A program made the position numbers and the translations under genes. A stretch of 64,000 nt of DNA from Glycomyces lechevalierae (GTDB lineage Bacteria > Actinomycetota > Actinomycetes > Mycobacteriales > Micromonosporaceae), in assembly GCF_027622945.1 (NCBI RefSeq), contig NZ_JAPZVQ010000005.1:72040-136039 (forward strand), written 5' to 3'. The notes under the pieces were generated by a model, which had not been told where the DNA came from, searched no databases, and saw nothing but the letters and a program-made list of their open reading frames with translations. Positions 25,790 through 34,812 of this stretch are shown here, piece after piece; position 1 is the first letter of the stretch, and each line of letters starts with the position of its first letter.

Positions 25790-28245
25790 CAGGCGTCCTT
25801 CCATTCGCGGTCGCGGGTGTCGAGCACGTGCGCGGCCCGCTCCTCCGGCTTGGGCCGCACGAGGTCGTAGTGCCCGTCCGCGTCGCCCCAGGCGTCGCCC
25901 AGAGCGCTGTCGTAGCCGTAGGCCTCGCCCATCGGCCCGCTCGGCGCGGGCCCGGCCGGCAGCGCCGGCGTCGAGGGCGCCTCGATCGCGGCAGGACCGC
26001 CGAAGGCGCCGTCGATGGGCGTCCATTCGCGGGTGTCCGCGTCGTAGTACGCGATGTCGGTGACCTCGCCGCGCGAGTCGATGCGCAGGATCTTCGCGCC
26101 GTGCGGAAGGCGCACGGAGTCGACCTTGTGCTCGGGGATGCGCTCGTCGCCTTCGGAAGGCGCGAAGCCGTCGCCGCGGAACGGACCGGGTTCGACCACG
26201 GTGCCGCCGCGCGATTCGGCGGTCGCGAAGTCGTTGCCGCCCAAGGCGACCGGGTAGAGGTCGGTGCGGTAGCCGACCCAGCGGAGGACGTGCACCGCGT
26301 CGTCGGCGGGGCTGAACTCCTCGCTGGAGCGGATGAGGCCCAGCGCGAGGTAGAGCTGCGCGGGGGTGCGCAGGTGGTCCACGGCCTCGGCGGGGTGGAC
26401 GAAACCGCCGACGCGGTCGTAGCCGCGTTCGAGGTAGAACGGCACCTGCTGGTGCGGGATCGTCTTCTGCCACAGGATCGGCTGGACCTTGTGCGAGGGC
26501 GAGTTGGCGCGCGCGGCCGCGGCCTGGCGCTGCTCCATCTCGGTCGCGAAGGCGAGCAGGTCCTTGGCCTCGGCCCACTTGATGAGCGGCTCGATCTCGG
26601 GGCCGCTCATGTTGGCGCCCACGGAGGTCCCGGGGTTGACGTACAGCGCGTAGTCCTGGGCGGGCCAGTGCTGGATGAGCCAGCCGAACGGGACGATGGT
26701 GTGCGGGGTGTCCTCGCCGGCGCGCTCGGCCATGCGCTCGTTCGTGGTGTACACCGTGATGCCGATGATGCCGTCGACGATGTCGCTGGCCCAGCGGAAG
26801 GCGGGGTCGCCGACGCGCAGGTGGGCGGCTTCGGGGTCGGCGATCGGGAGGATCACGCTGGCGCACAGGAGGGTCTGCAGGAACGCGGCGGTGTCGCCGG
26901 TGGACGCGGCCTGGGCGAGCAGCGGCTCGGCCTCGTCGCCGGTGAGCTCGACCGGCCGGTCCTCGGCTTGAGCACTGGGCTGCGGTTCGGGCTCGGGGCC
27001 GCGGCGGCCGAAGGCGCTGGACATGGACGCGAAGGATTCGGCGGAGCGCTGCTCGGAGCCGAACGCGTCGTTGCCGAAGGCGTCGTCCTGGAACGGGTCG
27101 CTCTGCGGCTGCCGTTGCGGCGCAGAAGGACTCGCGCCGAAAGCGGAGCCGCCGCCGAAGGACTCCCCGGCGGGGAACGGCTCGGGTGCGGCGGTCGGCG
27201 GCGCGGGCGAGCGGGTCGGCAGGGTCGACGGGGCGGGCTGCTGCTCGCGCAGCCAGTCCGGGGCGTCGGGCCACTGCTCCTGCGGGTTGGTCGGGTCGGG
27301 CCACTGCGCGTCGGCGGGGAACGCCTGCGGCGTGGGCGCGGCCGGCGGCTGCGAGTACTGCTGCGGCTGTGAGCCGTAGCCCTGCGGCTGGGAGCCGAAC
27401 TCGCGCGGCTGCGAGCCCGTCCCGCGCGGCTGGGAGCCGAAGCCCTGGCGGGGCTGGGACTGCTCCGGTTCGGGCGGCGGCTGGGACGCGAAGGAGTGCC
27501 CGTTGAACGGGTCGGCTTCGGGCGCTTCGGGATCGCGCGGCGGCTGGCGCAGCGGGAGGCCGGCGGAGGTGGTGCCGCCGACAGTGGACTGCTGCTGGGT
27601 GCCGCCGTTCAGAGAGCTGCCGTTCAGCGAGCCGCCGCTGAGGTCGGAGGAGCGGCGGGGCGCGGGCGGCACGTCCGGCACCGGCGGGGCCGGGGGCATG
27701 AAGCTCTCGCGGCGCGGCTCGGGGGCGGGCGCCATGGGGTTCGCGAACGGGTCGGACGGGGCCGCGCCGAACGGGGACGATTGCGCGCCAGAGGAATACG
27801 TGTCGCCGTAGGGGTCGGCGGCGGGTTCGGGCGGCGCGCCGTACTCCGGCTCGGGGTCGGCCGGGACGGTCGTCATGCCTTGGGCGACTTGGGAGACGAA
27901 CCACGCGGGCAGGTAGCCCTCGATCGGCAGGCCGGGGTTGACGGCGAGCCACCACTCCTCGTCCGGCCAGGCCTCGGCCAGCGCGGCGAAGGAGACGCGG
28001 CGGGAGGCGCCGGCGTTGTCGCGCAGGCAGGTCTGGAGGGCGGTCTCGGAGGTGAAGGCGAGGATGTGGGTGCGGTCGTCGGTGGTCCAGGTGGCCCAGG
28101 TGTCGGCGCCCGACCCGTTCGAGTCCTCATAGGACAGTGGGAGGACGAGTTCGATCTGGGCCAGGGTACGGAAGTATCCGTCCTGGTCTTCGGCTCGCAG
28201 CGCCTCGCGGAGGCGGTGCTCGATCTCGTTACTGGGTTCCCACAT
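25789..28245 (-). CDS. Large protein with two SseB-like domains and a repetitive Pro/Gln linker
   Basis: 818 aa from ATG at 28245. Residues about 10-125 and 410-530 are two SseB N-terminal-type modules, each with a strand such as FTSETALQTCL or VYTTNERMAER and the W-A-V-N-P-G loop (WWLAVNPGLPIEGYLP, YALYVNPGTSVGAN). Between them is a disordered linker of about 280 residues with (F/Y)GSQP repeats and SLNG(S/G) repeats. A C-terminal region (about 560-690; YLERGYDRVGGFVHPAEAV, TPAQLYLALGLIRSSEEFSP) is a further module I cannot name. SseB-type proteins go with secretion systems. A mycosin-like protease is divergently encoded next door, which suggests a type VII link, but no EccB-E genes are in view. 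Confidence 0.8.
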   Translation of the reverse strand: MWEPSNEIEHRLREALRAEDQDGYFRTLAQIELVLPLSYEDSNGSGADTWATWTTDDRTHILAFTSETALQTCLRDNAGASRRVSFAALAEAWPDEEWWLAVNPGLPIEGYLPAWFVSQVAQGMTTVPADPEPEYGAPPEPAADPYGDTYSSGAQSSPFGAAPSDPFANPMAPAPEPRRESFMPPAPPVPDVPPAPRRSSDLSGGSLNGSSLNGGTQQQSTVGGTTSAGLPLRQPPRDPEAPEADPFNGHSFASQPPPEPEQSQPRQGFGSQPRGTGSQPREFGSQPQGYGSQPQQYSQPPAAPTPQAFPADAQWPDPTNPQEQWPDAPDWLREQQPAPSTLPTRSPAPPTAAPEPFPAGESFGGGSAFGASPSAPQRQPQSDPFQDDAFGNDAFGSEQRSAESFASMSSAFGRRGPEPEPQPSAQAEDRPVELTGDEAEPLLAQAASTGDTAAFLQTLLCASVILPIADPEAAHLRVGDPAFRWASDIVDGIIGITVYTTNERMAERAGEDTPHTIVPFGWLIQHWPAQDYALYVNPGTSVGANMSGPEIEPLIKWAEAKDLLAFATEMEQRQAAAARANSPSHKVQPILWQKTIPHQQVPFYLERGYDRVGGFVHPAEAVDHLRTPAQLYLALGLIRSSEEFSPADDAVHVLRWVGYRTDLYPVALGGNDFATAESRGGTVVEPGPFRGDGFAPSEGDERIPEHKVDSVRLPHGAKILRIDSRGEVTDIAYYDADTREWTPIDGAFGGPAAIEAPSTPALPAGPAPSGPMGEAYGYDSALGDAWGDADGHYDLVRPKPEERAAHVLDTRDREWKDA

Positions 28246-28299
28246 CGATCCCACTCAGCCCTTCCCCCCTACCGGTCTTGGATGGGGCGGTGCTCATTG

Positions 28300-28322
28300 A
28301 CGGCTCGTAAGCGTCGCCGAGG
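28300..28322 (+). repeat. Dispersed 24-bp element, copy 3
   Basis: ACGGCTCGTAAGCGTCGCCG then AGG, two differences from the consensus. It lies in the divergent region between the SseB-like gene and the mycosin gene, so it is not at a gene 3' end. Confidence 0.6.
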
Positions 28323-28426
28323 TGTGTCGAGCGAACGCGGCGTCCCCTCGCGATCGTCACCGTAACGCGAGGGCGTTGTCAAGTTTCCGTCAGTAGGGCG
28401 AGAATAACGAATTCATAAAGGAGAAC

Positions 28427-29626
28427 GTGTGTCATTCCCACGCTGTGGGCCTGTCCCTGTGTAACGATCCGGTTCTGATGGGGGACCGCTCTGCTAGGTA
28501 CGTTCTGGCCTGTGTGTGCTCGACGCTGTTGGGGCTCTTGCTCTCCGCGCACACGGGGGGCGCGTCCGCGCCTGTGGCCTGGCAGTTGTCGGCGGTGCGG
28601 GCGCCCGAGGCGTGGCCGGTGGCGACGGGCGCGGGTGTGACCGTGGCGGTGGTGGATTCGGGTGTGGACGCGGATCATCCGGCGCTGCAGGGGTCGGTGC
28701 TGCCGGGCCGGAGCTACGTGGACGTGGATCCGGGGGCGGAGCCGCGGCTGCTGGCGTTCGGCTCGGATCCGGGGCCGGTCTACGAGCGGGCGTTCGGGCA
28801 GGCGGACCCGGTGGGGCACGGCACGGCGGTGGCGGGGTTGATCGCGGGGAGTGTGGAGTCGGGCCACCCGGGGGTGGCACCGGACGCGGAGATCCTGCCG
28901 GTGCGGGTGCTGGACGACGAGAACCGGTACCACGATTCGGCGATGGTGGGCGCGGCGGTGGAGTGGGCGGTGGACAACGGCGCGGACGTCGTGAACCTCT
29001 CGCTCGGGGGGCATTACGACTCGCCGCCGTTCGCGGAGGCGATCGCGTACGCGGAGCAGCACGACGTGCTGATCGTGGCGTGCACGGGGAATCAGCACGA
29101 GGAGCTGCCGGATGAGGACGTGTGGTTCCCGGCGCGGGTGTCGGACGTCCTGGCGGTGACGGGCGCGGACGAGCACGGGGAACGTTGGAAGACGGCGGTG
29201 ACGGGCGCGGAGACGGATGTGGCGGCGCCGGGCGCGAATCTGAACGCCCCGCGGCCGGGCGGTGGGTACAAGTCGGTGACGGGGACGTCGTTCGCGTCGG
29301 CGGTGGTGTCGGGTGCGGCGGCGGTGGTGCGGTCGGCGCATCCGGAGTGGAGCGCGGACCAGGTGCGGCGGGCGTTGACGGCGACGGCGTCGGGCGGCGG
29401 CCCGGGGCTGGGCGCGGGGGTCGTGGACGTGGCGGCGGCGGTGGCCGCGGAGGTGGAGCCGGAGGCGCCGGAGTCGGTCGGGGCGGGCGTCTCGCCGGTG
29501 TGGAGTGCGGCCGCGACGGCGGCGGGCGGCGGCCTGATCGGGGTGTCGGCGCTGCTGCTGCGCGGCGGGCGCGGTTCGCGGCGAGGCGGTCGGCTGCCTT
29601 CGCGTCCGCGTACCATGGCGGGGTGA
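28427..29626 (+). CDS. Mycosin-like subtilisin protease (S8), membrane anchored
   Basis: Secreted serine protease of the type VII secretion mycosin (MycP) kind, about 399 aa. The N-terminal signal is followed by the catalytic triad: Asp in VAVVDSGVD, His in VGHGTAVAG, Ser in [11 protein letters not shown]. The oxyanion Asn is in ACTGNQH. The C-terminal membrane helix ([16 protein letters not shown]) ends in Arg. The start is uncertain: GTG at 28427 has AAGGAG only 3 nt upstream; ATG at 28478 gives a cleaner signal peptide ([20 protein letters not shown]). The stop overlaps the nth start. Mycosins normally sit in ESX loci; here it is alone except for the SseB-like gene. Confidence 0.85.
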   Translation: MCHSHAVGLSLCNDPVLMGDRSARYVLACVCSTLLGLLLSAHTGGASAPVAWQLSAVRAPEAWPVATGAGVTVAVVDSGVDADHPALQGSVLPGRSYVDVDPGAEPRLLAFGSDPGPVYERAFGQADPVGHGTAVAGLIAGSVESGHPGVAPDAEILPVRVLDDENRYHDSAMVGAAVEWAVDNGADVVNLSLGGHYDSPPFAEAIAYAEQHDVLIVACTGNQHEELPDEDVWFPARVSDVLAVTGADEHGERWKTAVTGAETDVAAPGANLNAPRPGGGYKSVTGTSFASAVVSGAAAVVRSAHPEWSADQVRRALTATASGGGPGLGAGVVDVAAAVAAEVEPEAPESVGAGVSPVWSAAATAAGGGLIGVSALLLRGGRGSRRGGRLPSRPRTMAG

Positions 29627-30387
29627 CCGCCGCTGACGCCCGCAAGGGCACCGAGAGTGAGCTGGCGAAGAAGCGCCGGGCCCGTGTGATCGACCGCCTC
29701 TTGGCCGCGGCCCATCCGGACGCGCACTGCGAGCTCGACTACACCAATCCCCTGGAGCTGGCGATCGCGACGATCCTGTCGGCGCAGTGCACGGATGTGC
29801 GGGTGAACCTGACGACGCCGGCGTTGTTCGCGAAATACCGCGGGGCCTCGGATTACGCGGAGGCGAATCCGGAGGAGGTCGAGGCGATCATCCGGCCCAC
29901 CGGGTTCTACCGGAACAAGGCGAAGTCGATCATCGGCCTGGGCAAGGCCTTGGTCGAGGACCACGGCGGGATGCTGCCGGAGGACATGGCGGCGCTGGTG
30001 AAGCTGCCGGGGATCGGCCGGAAGACGGCGAACGTCATCCGCGGCAACGCGTTCGGGGTCCCGGGCATCACGGTCGACACGCACATGATCCGGATCACCA
30101 ACCGGCTCGGCCTGGTCGACGGCAAAGACCCCGTGAAGCTGGAGTTCCAGCTGCAGAAGCTCATCGAGCCGCGCGAGTGGACGATGTTCTCGCACCGGAT
30201 CATCTTCCACGGCCGCCGCGTGTGCATCGCCCGGAAGCCGGCGTGCGGGGCGTGCACGCTCGCGGCGCAGTGCCCCTCGTTCGGCGAGGGCCCGACGGAC
30301 CCGGCCGAGGCGGCGAAGCTCCTCAAGGGCGACAACGTGGACGAGCTGATCCGGCTGGCGGGCATCGAGCACGCGGTGGGCGCATGA
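29623..30387 (+). CDS. nth: Endonuclease III
   Basis: Base-excision repair DNA glycosylase/AP lyase for oxidised pyrimidines, 254 aa. The helix-hairpin-helix is [15 protein letters not shown] with catalytic Lys134; the catalytic Asp152 is in TVDTHMIR. The C-terminal [4Fe-4S] loop is complete: Cys201, 208, 211, 217. The GTG start overlaps the mycosin stop by 4 nt, and TACCAT lies 6 nt before it, so an independent leaderless promoter inside the mycosin gene is possible. Head of a run of overlapping genes (tlpA-like, NUDIX, marP), the conserved actinobacterial order. Confidence 0.97.
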   Translation: MTAADARKGTESELAKKRRARVIDRLLAAAHPDAHCELDYTNPLELAIATILSAQCTDVRVNLTTPALFAKYRGASDYAEANPEEVEAIIRPTGFYRNKAKSIIGLGKALVEDHGGMLPEDMAALVKLPGIGRKTANVIRGNAFGVPGITVDTHMIRITNRLGLVDGKDPVKLEFQLQKLIEPREWTMFSHRIIFHGRRVCIARKPACGACTLAAQCPSFGEGPTDPAEAAKLLKGDNVDELIRLAGIEHAVGA

Positions 30388-30944
30388 GGCGGGTGCTGAC
30401 CGCTGCGGCGGCACTGTTCTTCCTGGCGGCCTGCACGAACGAGTCCCCCGAGACCGGCGCGTCCGTGCCGGGCACGGAGGACCCGACGTGGGCGGTGGCG
30501 TGCGCTTCGGGCGCGACCCCGATCGAGGGCGTCGGGGATCTCGAGCTCGACTGCCTCGGGGACGAGGCCTCCACGGTGATCGGTCCCGGCGAGAAACCCC
30601 TGGTCGTGGTGTTGTGGGCGTCGTGGTGCGGGCCGTGCCAGGCCGAGGCCCCGGAGGTCGAGGCGTTCTTCCAGCAGTACGGCGACCGGGTCGACGTGCT
30701 CGGCGTGGACACGGCCGACACGCGCAAGGAGGGCCGCTGGTTCGCGGAGGACTTCGGCATGACCTTCCCTTCCGTGTCCGATCCCGATGAGGCCGTTCGC
30801 ATCGGCCTCGGCGTCCCGGCCCTGCCGGGGGTCGCGTTCGTGAACCCGGACGGCACGGTCGCCGAGCTCATCGCCGAACCCGGCGTCACCGCGGAGAGCC
30901 TGACCGAGACCGCCGAGTCCGCGTTCGGTCTGGAGCTCGCATGA
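30384..30944 (+). CDS. TlpA-like thioredoxin-fold lipoprotein
   Basis: Membrane-attached thiol-disulfide oxidoreductase of 186 aa on the outer face. The lipobox LFFLAAC puts the acylated Cys at residue 17. The thioredoxin fold starts near residue 60 with the active site WASWCGPCQ, then [28 protein letters not shown] and the cis-Pro loop [15 protein letters not shown]. An extra pair of cysteines lies before the fold (ACASG and LDCLGD). Overlaps nth by 4 nt and the NUDIX gene by 4 nt. Probably reduces or oxidises cell-envelope proteins; the partner is unknown. Confidence 0.92.
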   Translation: MRRVLTAAAALFFLAACTNESPETGASVPGTEDPTWAVACASGATPIEGVGDLELDCLGDEASTVIGPGEKPLVVVLWASWCGPCQAEAPEVEAFFQQYGDRVDVLGVDTADTRKEGRWFAEDFGMTFPSVSDPDEAVRIGLGVPALPGVAFVNPDGTVAELIAEPGVTAESLTETAESAFGLELA

Positions 30945-31588
30945 CCAACCCTGACTGGTGGCCGCCGCTGCTCAAGGCCGCCGGAGAGGCGAAGCCGCCG
31001 ATGATCGGCCGCGTCATCGCCGACCACCTGCTCCCCTATGAAGAGGCGGACGCCCGCACCGCCTCCGTCCTGGTGCTGTTGAAGGACGGCGAGGACGGCC
31101 CCTCAGTGCTGCTGCAGCAGCGGGCCGCGACGCTGCGCCACCACCCGGGGGAGGTCGCGTTCCCCGGCGGCGGCACCGAACCAGGCGACGCCGACGCGGC
31201 GGCGACCGCGCTGCGCGAGGCCGCCGAGGAACTCGCCGTCGACCCGGACACGGTCGTCATCGGCCGGTCCCTCCCGAAACTCTGGATCCCCGTGTCCAGC
31301 TTCGCGGTCACGCCGGTGCTCGCGCTGTGGACGCGCCCGCACCTCGTCGCCCCGCAGGCGGCCTCCGAAGTGGCGGCCGCGCACCAGGTGCCGCTGGCGC
31401 TCCTGGCCGACCCGGCCTCGCGCGGCACGGTCCCCTTCCCTTCGGGCCGCAGCGGACCGGGCTTCCAGGTCGAAGGCGTGCCCTTGATTTGGGGGTTCAC
31501 CGCCGGGGTACTGTCGTGGCTGCTGGACCTGGGCGGCTGGGCCCGCCCCTGGAACGCCGACCGGACGATGGAGCTCGAACGGCACTGA
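30941..31588 (+). CDS. CoA pyrophosphatase-type NUDIX hydrolase
   Basis: A 215-aa NUDIX enzyme of the CoA-diphosphatase subgroup, marked by LLQQRAATLRHHPGEVAFPGGG just before the NUDIX helix TALREAAEELAVDP (REAxEE). The specific LRxHxGEVAFPGG motif is the UPF0035-type signature. It hydrolyses CoA or related dinucleotide-like compounds to 4'-phosphopantetheine and nucleotide. Coupled to the genes on both sides; the nth-tlpA-NUDIX-marP order is conserved in actinobacteria. Confidence 0.92.
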   Translation: MTNPDWWPPLLKAAGEAKPPMIGRVIADHLLPYEEADARTASVLVLLKDGEDGPSVLLQQRAATLRHHPGEVAFPGGGTEPGDADAAATALREAAEELAVDPDTVVIGRSLPKLWIPVSSFAVTPVLALWTRPHLVAPQAASEVAAAHQVPLALLADPASRGTVPFPSGRSGPGFQVEGVPLIWGFTAGVLSWLLDLGGWARPWNADRTMELERH

Positions 31589-31599
31589 ACGGAGGCCTC

Positions 31600-32796
31600 G
31601 TGGAACCGACCAGTGCGGGACTCCTCGTCGATGTCGTGATCGTGCTCCTGGCGCTCCTGTTCGCCATCAACGGCTACCGCGAAGGGTTCATCGCCTCCGC
31701 GACCACCTTCATCGGCTTCCTCGGCGGCGCGATCCTCGGCATCCAGATCGCCCCGTTCGCCGCGGACTTCTACTCCGAGGCGCTCGCGAAGCTCATCGCC
31801 TCGCTCCTCGTCGTCTTCGCGCTCGCCTTGGGCGGCATGGCCATCGCCACCTCCCTCGGGTACCGGCTCCGCAGGCGCCTGCGCCGCGACGGCTCCAAGC
31901 GCCTCGACCACCTCGCCGGCCCGATCGTCTCGGTCGCCGCCGTCCTCCTCGTCACCTGGGTCGCGGCCGCGCCGCTCGCGAACTCCTCGATGCCCGCCGT
32001 CGCCTCCGCCGTCCGCAACTCGAGCCTCGTCAGCGGCATCGACGAGTACATGCCCGAAGCCGTCAAAGGCGTCTACGAGTCGATGCGCGAATCGCTCAAC
32101 ACCTCCGGGATGCCGGACGTGTTCTCCGGGCTCGACCCGACCGAGGCCCGCTCGGTCGAACCGCCCGACCCCGAGCTCGCCGCCTCCGGCGTCGTCGTCA
32201 ACGCCGAGGACTCGGTCCTCAAGGTCCACGGCTCCGCGCCCTCCTGCGACCGCCAGATCGAGGGCTCCAGCTTCGTGTACGACGACGGGCTCGTCGCCAC
32301 CAACGCGCACGTCGTCGCCGGCACCGACCACGTCCAGGTCGAATCCGACGGCGACCTCTACGACGCCGAGGTGATCGTGTTCGAACCCGAGAAGGACCTC
32401 GCGATCCTCTCCGTCCCCGAGCTCGACGCCGCGCCCCTCCCGCTCCAGTCCGAGACCGCCGCGTCCGGGGACGACGCGATCGTCCTCGGCTACCCCGCCG
32501 GCGGCCCCTACACCGCGACGGCCGCGCGCGTCCGCGAAGCGCGCATCGTCACCGGCCCGGACATCTACGACTCCGGCACGGTCACCCGCGAGGTCTACCA
32601 GCTCTACGCGCACATCATCGGCGGCAATTCCGGCGGCCCGCTCCTCAACCCGCAAGGCGAGGTGATCGGTGTCATCTTCGCCGCCGCGGTCGACGATCCC
32701 GAGACCGGTTACGCGCTCACCATGGACGAGTCCGCGCCCGTCCTGGACGCGGGCCGCACCGCCGACGGACCCGTCGGCACCGGATCCTGCACCTGA
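31600..32796 (+). CDS. marP: MarP-like membrane serine protease (CvpA-trypsin fusion)
   Basis: A 398-aa protein with an N-terminal CvpA-like membrane part (four helices, residues 8-130) and a C-terminal chymotrypsin-fold protease outside the membrane. The triad is His in TNAHVVAG, Asp in EKDLAIL and Ser in GGNSGGPL. Two cysteines, in SAPSCDR and GSCT, match the redox-sensitive disulfide of mycobacterial MarP. That protein is needed for acid and oxidative stress survival by activating a peptidoglycan hydrolase. The start is GTG at 31600 with GGAGG. Confidence 0.92.
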   Translation: MEPTSAGLLVDVVIVLLALLFAINGYREGFIASATTFIGFLGGAILGIQIAPFAADFYSEALAKLIASLLVVFALALGGMAIATSLGYRLRRRLRRDGSKRLDHLAGPIVSVAAVLLVTWVAAAPLANSSMPAVASAVRNSSLVSGIDEYMPEAVKGVYESMRESLNTSGMPDVFSGLDPTEARSVEPPDPELAASGVVVNAEDSVLKVHGSAPSCDRQIEGSSFVYDDGLVATNAHVVAGTDHVQVESDGDLYDAEVIVFEPEKDLAILSVPELDAAPLPLQSETAASGDDAIVLGYPAGGPYTATAARVREARIVTGPDIYDSGTVTREVYQLYAHIIGGNSGGPLLNPQGEVIGVIFAAAVDDPETGYALTMDESAPVLDAGRTADGPVGTGSCT

Positions 32797-33101
32797 TCTG
32801 TGGGTTCCTGTGGGATTACGCCATTGCCTGATACTGGGCGTGGCGTCACATTGCAGGTAGGCTGTACCGGTCGCTGTCGACGCTTTCCGAATTCCGGAAC
32901 GTATACCCTGCTGAGACGGCGTGGTGAGTCTCTCGCGGTGACGCTCGGAACCGACGGAACGCATTCATTCGGATACGAATGTCGATTTCGGCGTCTACGG
33001 TGCGCATGTGGATTTACGGGGGTCTCGCTCCCGCAATGCGGACAAGAGGCATAGACTCAGTACTTGCACTAGCGGTGCGTTGAAGAAAGGTGCGAACGGA
33101 C
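32797..33101 (+). promoter_or_regulatory. crp upstream region with two dyads
   Basis: No gene is seen here. It holds TTCCG-AATTC-CGGAA (32885-32899) directly before TATACC (32902-32907), and CATTCG-GATA-CGAATG (32966-32981). A later possible -10 is TAGACT (33052-33057). The length, dyads and two candidate promoters point to complex control of crp. No terminator hairpin is evident after marP. Confidence 0.5.
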
Positions 33102-33779
33102 ATGGAAGATGTATTGGCCAGGGCCGCCCTGTTCAAGGGCGTAGACCCCGAAGCTGTCGAGTCGCTCATCAAAGAGATGGAGTACATCGACGTCAACAAG
33201 GGCCAGACCGTCTTCACCGAGAACGAGCCGGGTGACAGTCTGTACATCGTCATGTCCGGGAAGGTGAAGCTCGGCCGCCGCTCGGCCGACGGCCGCCAGA
33301 ACCTGATCGCGGTCATGGGCCCGTCCGACATGGTCGGCGAGCTCGCGCTGTTCGACCCCGGTCCCCGCACCGCCACCGCCACCGCCTTGACCGACACCCG
33401 CCTGGCCCGCCTGTCGAAGACGGCGCTGCGCCCCTGGCTGGCCAACCGGCCCGAGATCGCCGAGCAGCTGCTCCGGGTGATAGCACGCCGGCTGCGTCGC
33501 ACCAACGACTCGATGGCGGACCTCATCTTCACCGACGTCCCCGGACGCGTCGCGAAGGCCCTCCTGCACATGGCCAGCCGATTCGGCACCCGCGACGGCG
33601 GCGTCCTGCGCGTCACCCACGACCTCACGCAGGAGGAGCTGGCCCAGCTCGTCGGCGCCTCCCGCGAGACCGTGAACAAGGCCCTCGCCGACTTCGCCGG
33701 CCGCGGCTGGCTGCGCCTCGACGGCAAGAGCGTCATCATCATGGACCCCGAGCGGTTGGCTCGCCGGGCCCGCGTGTAA
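33102..33779 (+). CDS. crp: Crp/Fnr-family global regulator (cAMP receptor protein)
   Basis: A 225-aa dimeric regulator very similar along its length to actinobacterial Crp/GlxR. The cyclic-nucleotide domain (10-120) has [19 protein letters not shown] and the phosphate-binding cassette [15 protein letters not shown]. The helix-turn-helix is [37 protein letters not shown]. The start chosen is ATG at 33102 ([11 protein letters not shown]), the usual beginning; a GTG at 33090 is possible. It controls carbon metabolism broadly. A copy of the 24-bp element and a terminator follow the stop. Confidence 0.96.
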   Translation: MEDVLARAALFKGVDPEAVESLIKEMEYIDVNKGQTVFTENEPGDSLYIVMSGKVKLGRRSADGRQNLIAVMGPSDMVGELALFDPGPRTATATALTDTRLARLSKTALRPWLANRPEIAEQLLRVIARRLRRTNDSMADLIFTDVPGRVAKALLHMASRFGTRDGGVLRVTHDLTQEELAQLVGASRETVNKALADFAGRGWLRLDGKSVIIMDPERLARRARV

Positions 33780-33808
33780 CACCCAAGGATGAACTACAGA
33801 GCCGACTT

Positions 33809-33830
33809 ACGGCTCGCAAGCTTCGCCGAG
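33809..33830 (+). repeat. Dispersed 24-bp element, copy 4 (matches the consensus)
   Basis: ACGGCTCGCAAGCTTCGCCG then AG, preceded by TT. It lies 30 nt after the crp stop on the crp strand and abuts the terminator stem directly. Confidence 0.65.
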
Positions 33831-33857
33831 AAGACCCCCGGCCCTGCCGGGGGTCTT
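33831..33857 (+). terminator. crp terminator
   Basis: AAGACCCCCGGC (33831-33842) and GCCGGGGGTCTT (33846-33857) form a perfect 12-bp stem with a CCT loop, followed by CTTGTTT. Confidence 0.92.
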
Positions 33858-33972
33858 CTTGTTTCCACAGGTCCCCAGGGTGATCTCCCGATCACGCCCC
33901 TTGGCCGATTCGACGTTCGCGCACATGCCCGTCTAGACTTCCGGTAACCATCCCGCAGTCTGAAGGAGCGTC

Positions 33973-34254
33973 GTGGCAGGGCAACTGAACGTCGAAGTCG
34001 TCGCAGTCGACTCGAAGGTGTGGTCCGGCACGGCCAAGGCCGTGTACGCGCGCACCACCGAAGGCGAATTGGGCATCCTCCCGAACCACCAGCCGCTGCT
34101 CGGCGAGCTGCGCGTCGACAGCACCGTACGGGTGCAGCCGGTCGACGGCGGCGAACTGGCCTGGAAGATCGAGGGCGGCTTCCTGTCGGTGACCACCGAC
34201 GGGGTCACCATCCTCGCCGAGACCGCCGAGGCGGTCGCCCCCGCTTCGGCGTAG
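33973..34254 (+). CDS. atpC: ATP synthase epsilon subunit (isolated)
   Basis: F1 epsilon subunit, 93 aa: the N-terminal beta-sandwich is intact (LNVEVVAVDSKVWSGTAKAVYARTTEGELGILPNHQPLLGEL), while the C-terminal helical hairpin is absent or vestigial, as in several actinobacterial forms. It couples rotation and inhibits ATP hydrolysis. The start is GTG at 33973 with GAAGGAG. The rest of the atp operon (normally atpD directly upstream) is not here; crp and its terminator are. The following DUF2550 gene is the usual downstream neighbour, so the break lies between atpD and atpC. Confidence 0.93.
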   Translation: MAGQLNVEVVAVDSKVWSGTAKAVYARTTEGELGILPNHQPLLGELRVDSTVRVQPVDGGELAWKIEGGFLSVTTDGVTILAETAEAVAPASA

Positions 34255-34257
34255 CCC

Positions 34258-34695
34258 ATGCTGAAGGCACTGCTCGTCGTCGCCGCAGTGGCGGCGTCCG
34301 TCGCGGTGTTCCTGGTGCTGACGTACGTCCGCCGCTCCTTCCTGTCCCGCTCCGGCTCGGTGGCCATGGCCGCCAGGCTCTCCCGGCACATGGAAGGACG
34401 CGGCTGGGCCCCCGGCTTCGCCGTCTACGAGAGCGGCACCCTCCGCTGGTACCGCATGTTCTCCCTCGCGTTCGGGCCGCGCTACTCGCTGCTGCGCCAC
34501 GACGTCCAGGTCTCCGAGCGCCGCAAGCCGGCCGGCCCCGAAGCGCAGATCTTCCCCCCCGAAGTCGCCATCCTCCGCTGCAAGAGCTCGCGCGGCGAAG
34601 TCGAACTCGCCATGACCACCTCCGCGGTCACCGGCTTCCTCTCCTGGCTCGAGGCCGCCCCGCCCGGCGCCGAGTTCTACTCCGGACGCGACTGA
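34258..34695 (+). CDS. DUF2550 membrane protein
   Basis: A 145-aa protein with one N-terminal membrane helix (residues 2-24) and a cytoplasmic domain (GTLRWYRMFSLAFGPRYSLLRHDVQVSERRKP, TSAVTGFLSWLEAAPPGAEF). DUF2550 is found next to atpC across actinobacteria, with unknown function. Only 3 nt separate it from atpC, so they are cotranscribed. Its presence shows that the atpC segment moved or was kept as a unit. Confidence 0.9.
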   Translation: MLKALLVVAAVAASVAVFLVLTYVRRSFLSRSGSVAMAARLSRHMEGRGWAPGFAVYESGTLRWYRMFSLAFGPRYSLLRHDVQVSERRKPAGPEAQIFPPEVAILRCKSSRGEVELAMTTSAVTGFLSWLEAAPPGAEFYSGRD

Positions 34696-34812
34696 CCCGC
34701 GCCCCCTCCGCCTTTCGGAGGAGCCGTCCCGTTTGCGATCCTCCTTGCGGCGCAACCAGAATTCCGCCGTTCTGCGGTGGTTCGACACCTCCCGCGCCAT
34801 TAGCGTTGCGGC

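Noticed and set aside
27300..27620. Tandem repeat or CRISPR-like array in the SseB gene
   Set aside because: The repeats are short, in frame, and encode GSQP and SLNG linker units; spacer structure is absent.
29122..29622. Gly-rich 421-aa extension upstream of nth
   Set aside because: It is an out-of-phase shadow of the mycosin gene; nth homology starts at the GTG at 29623.
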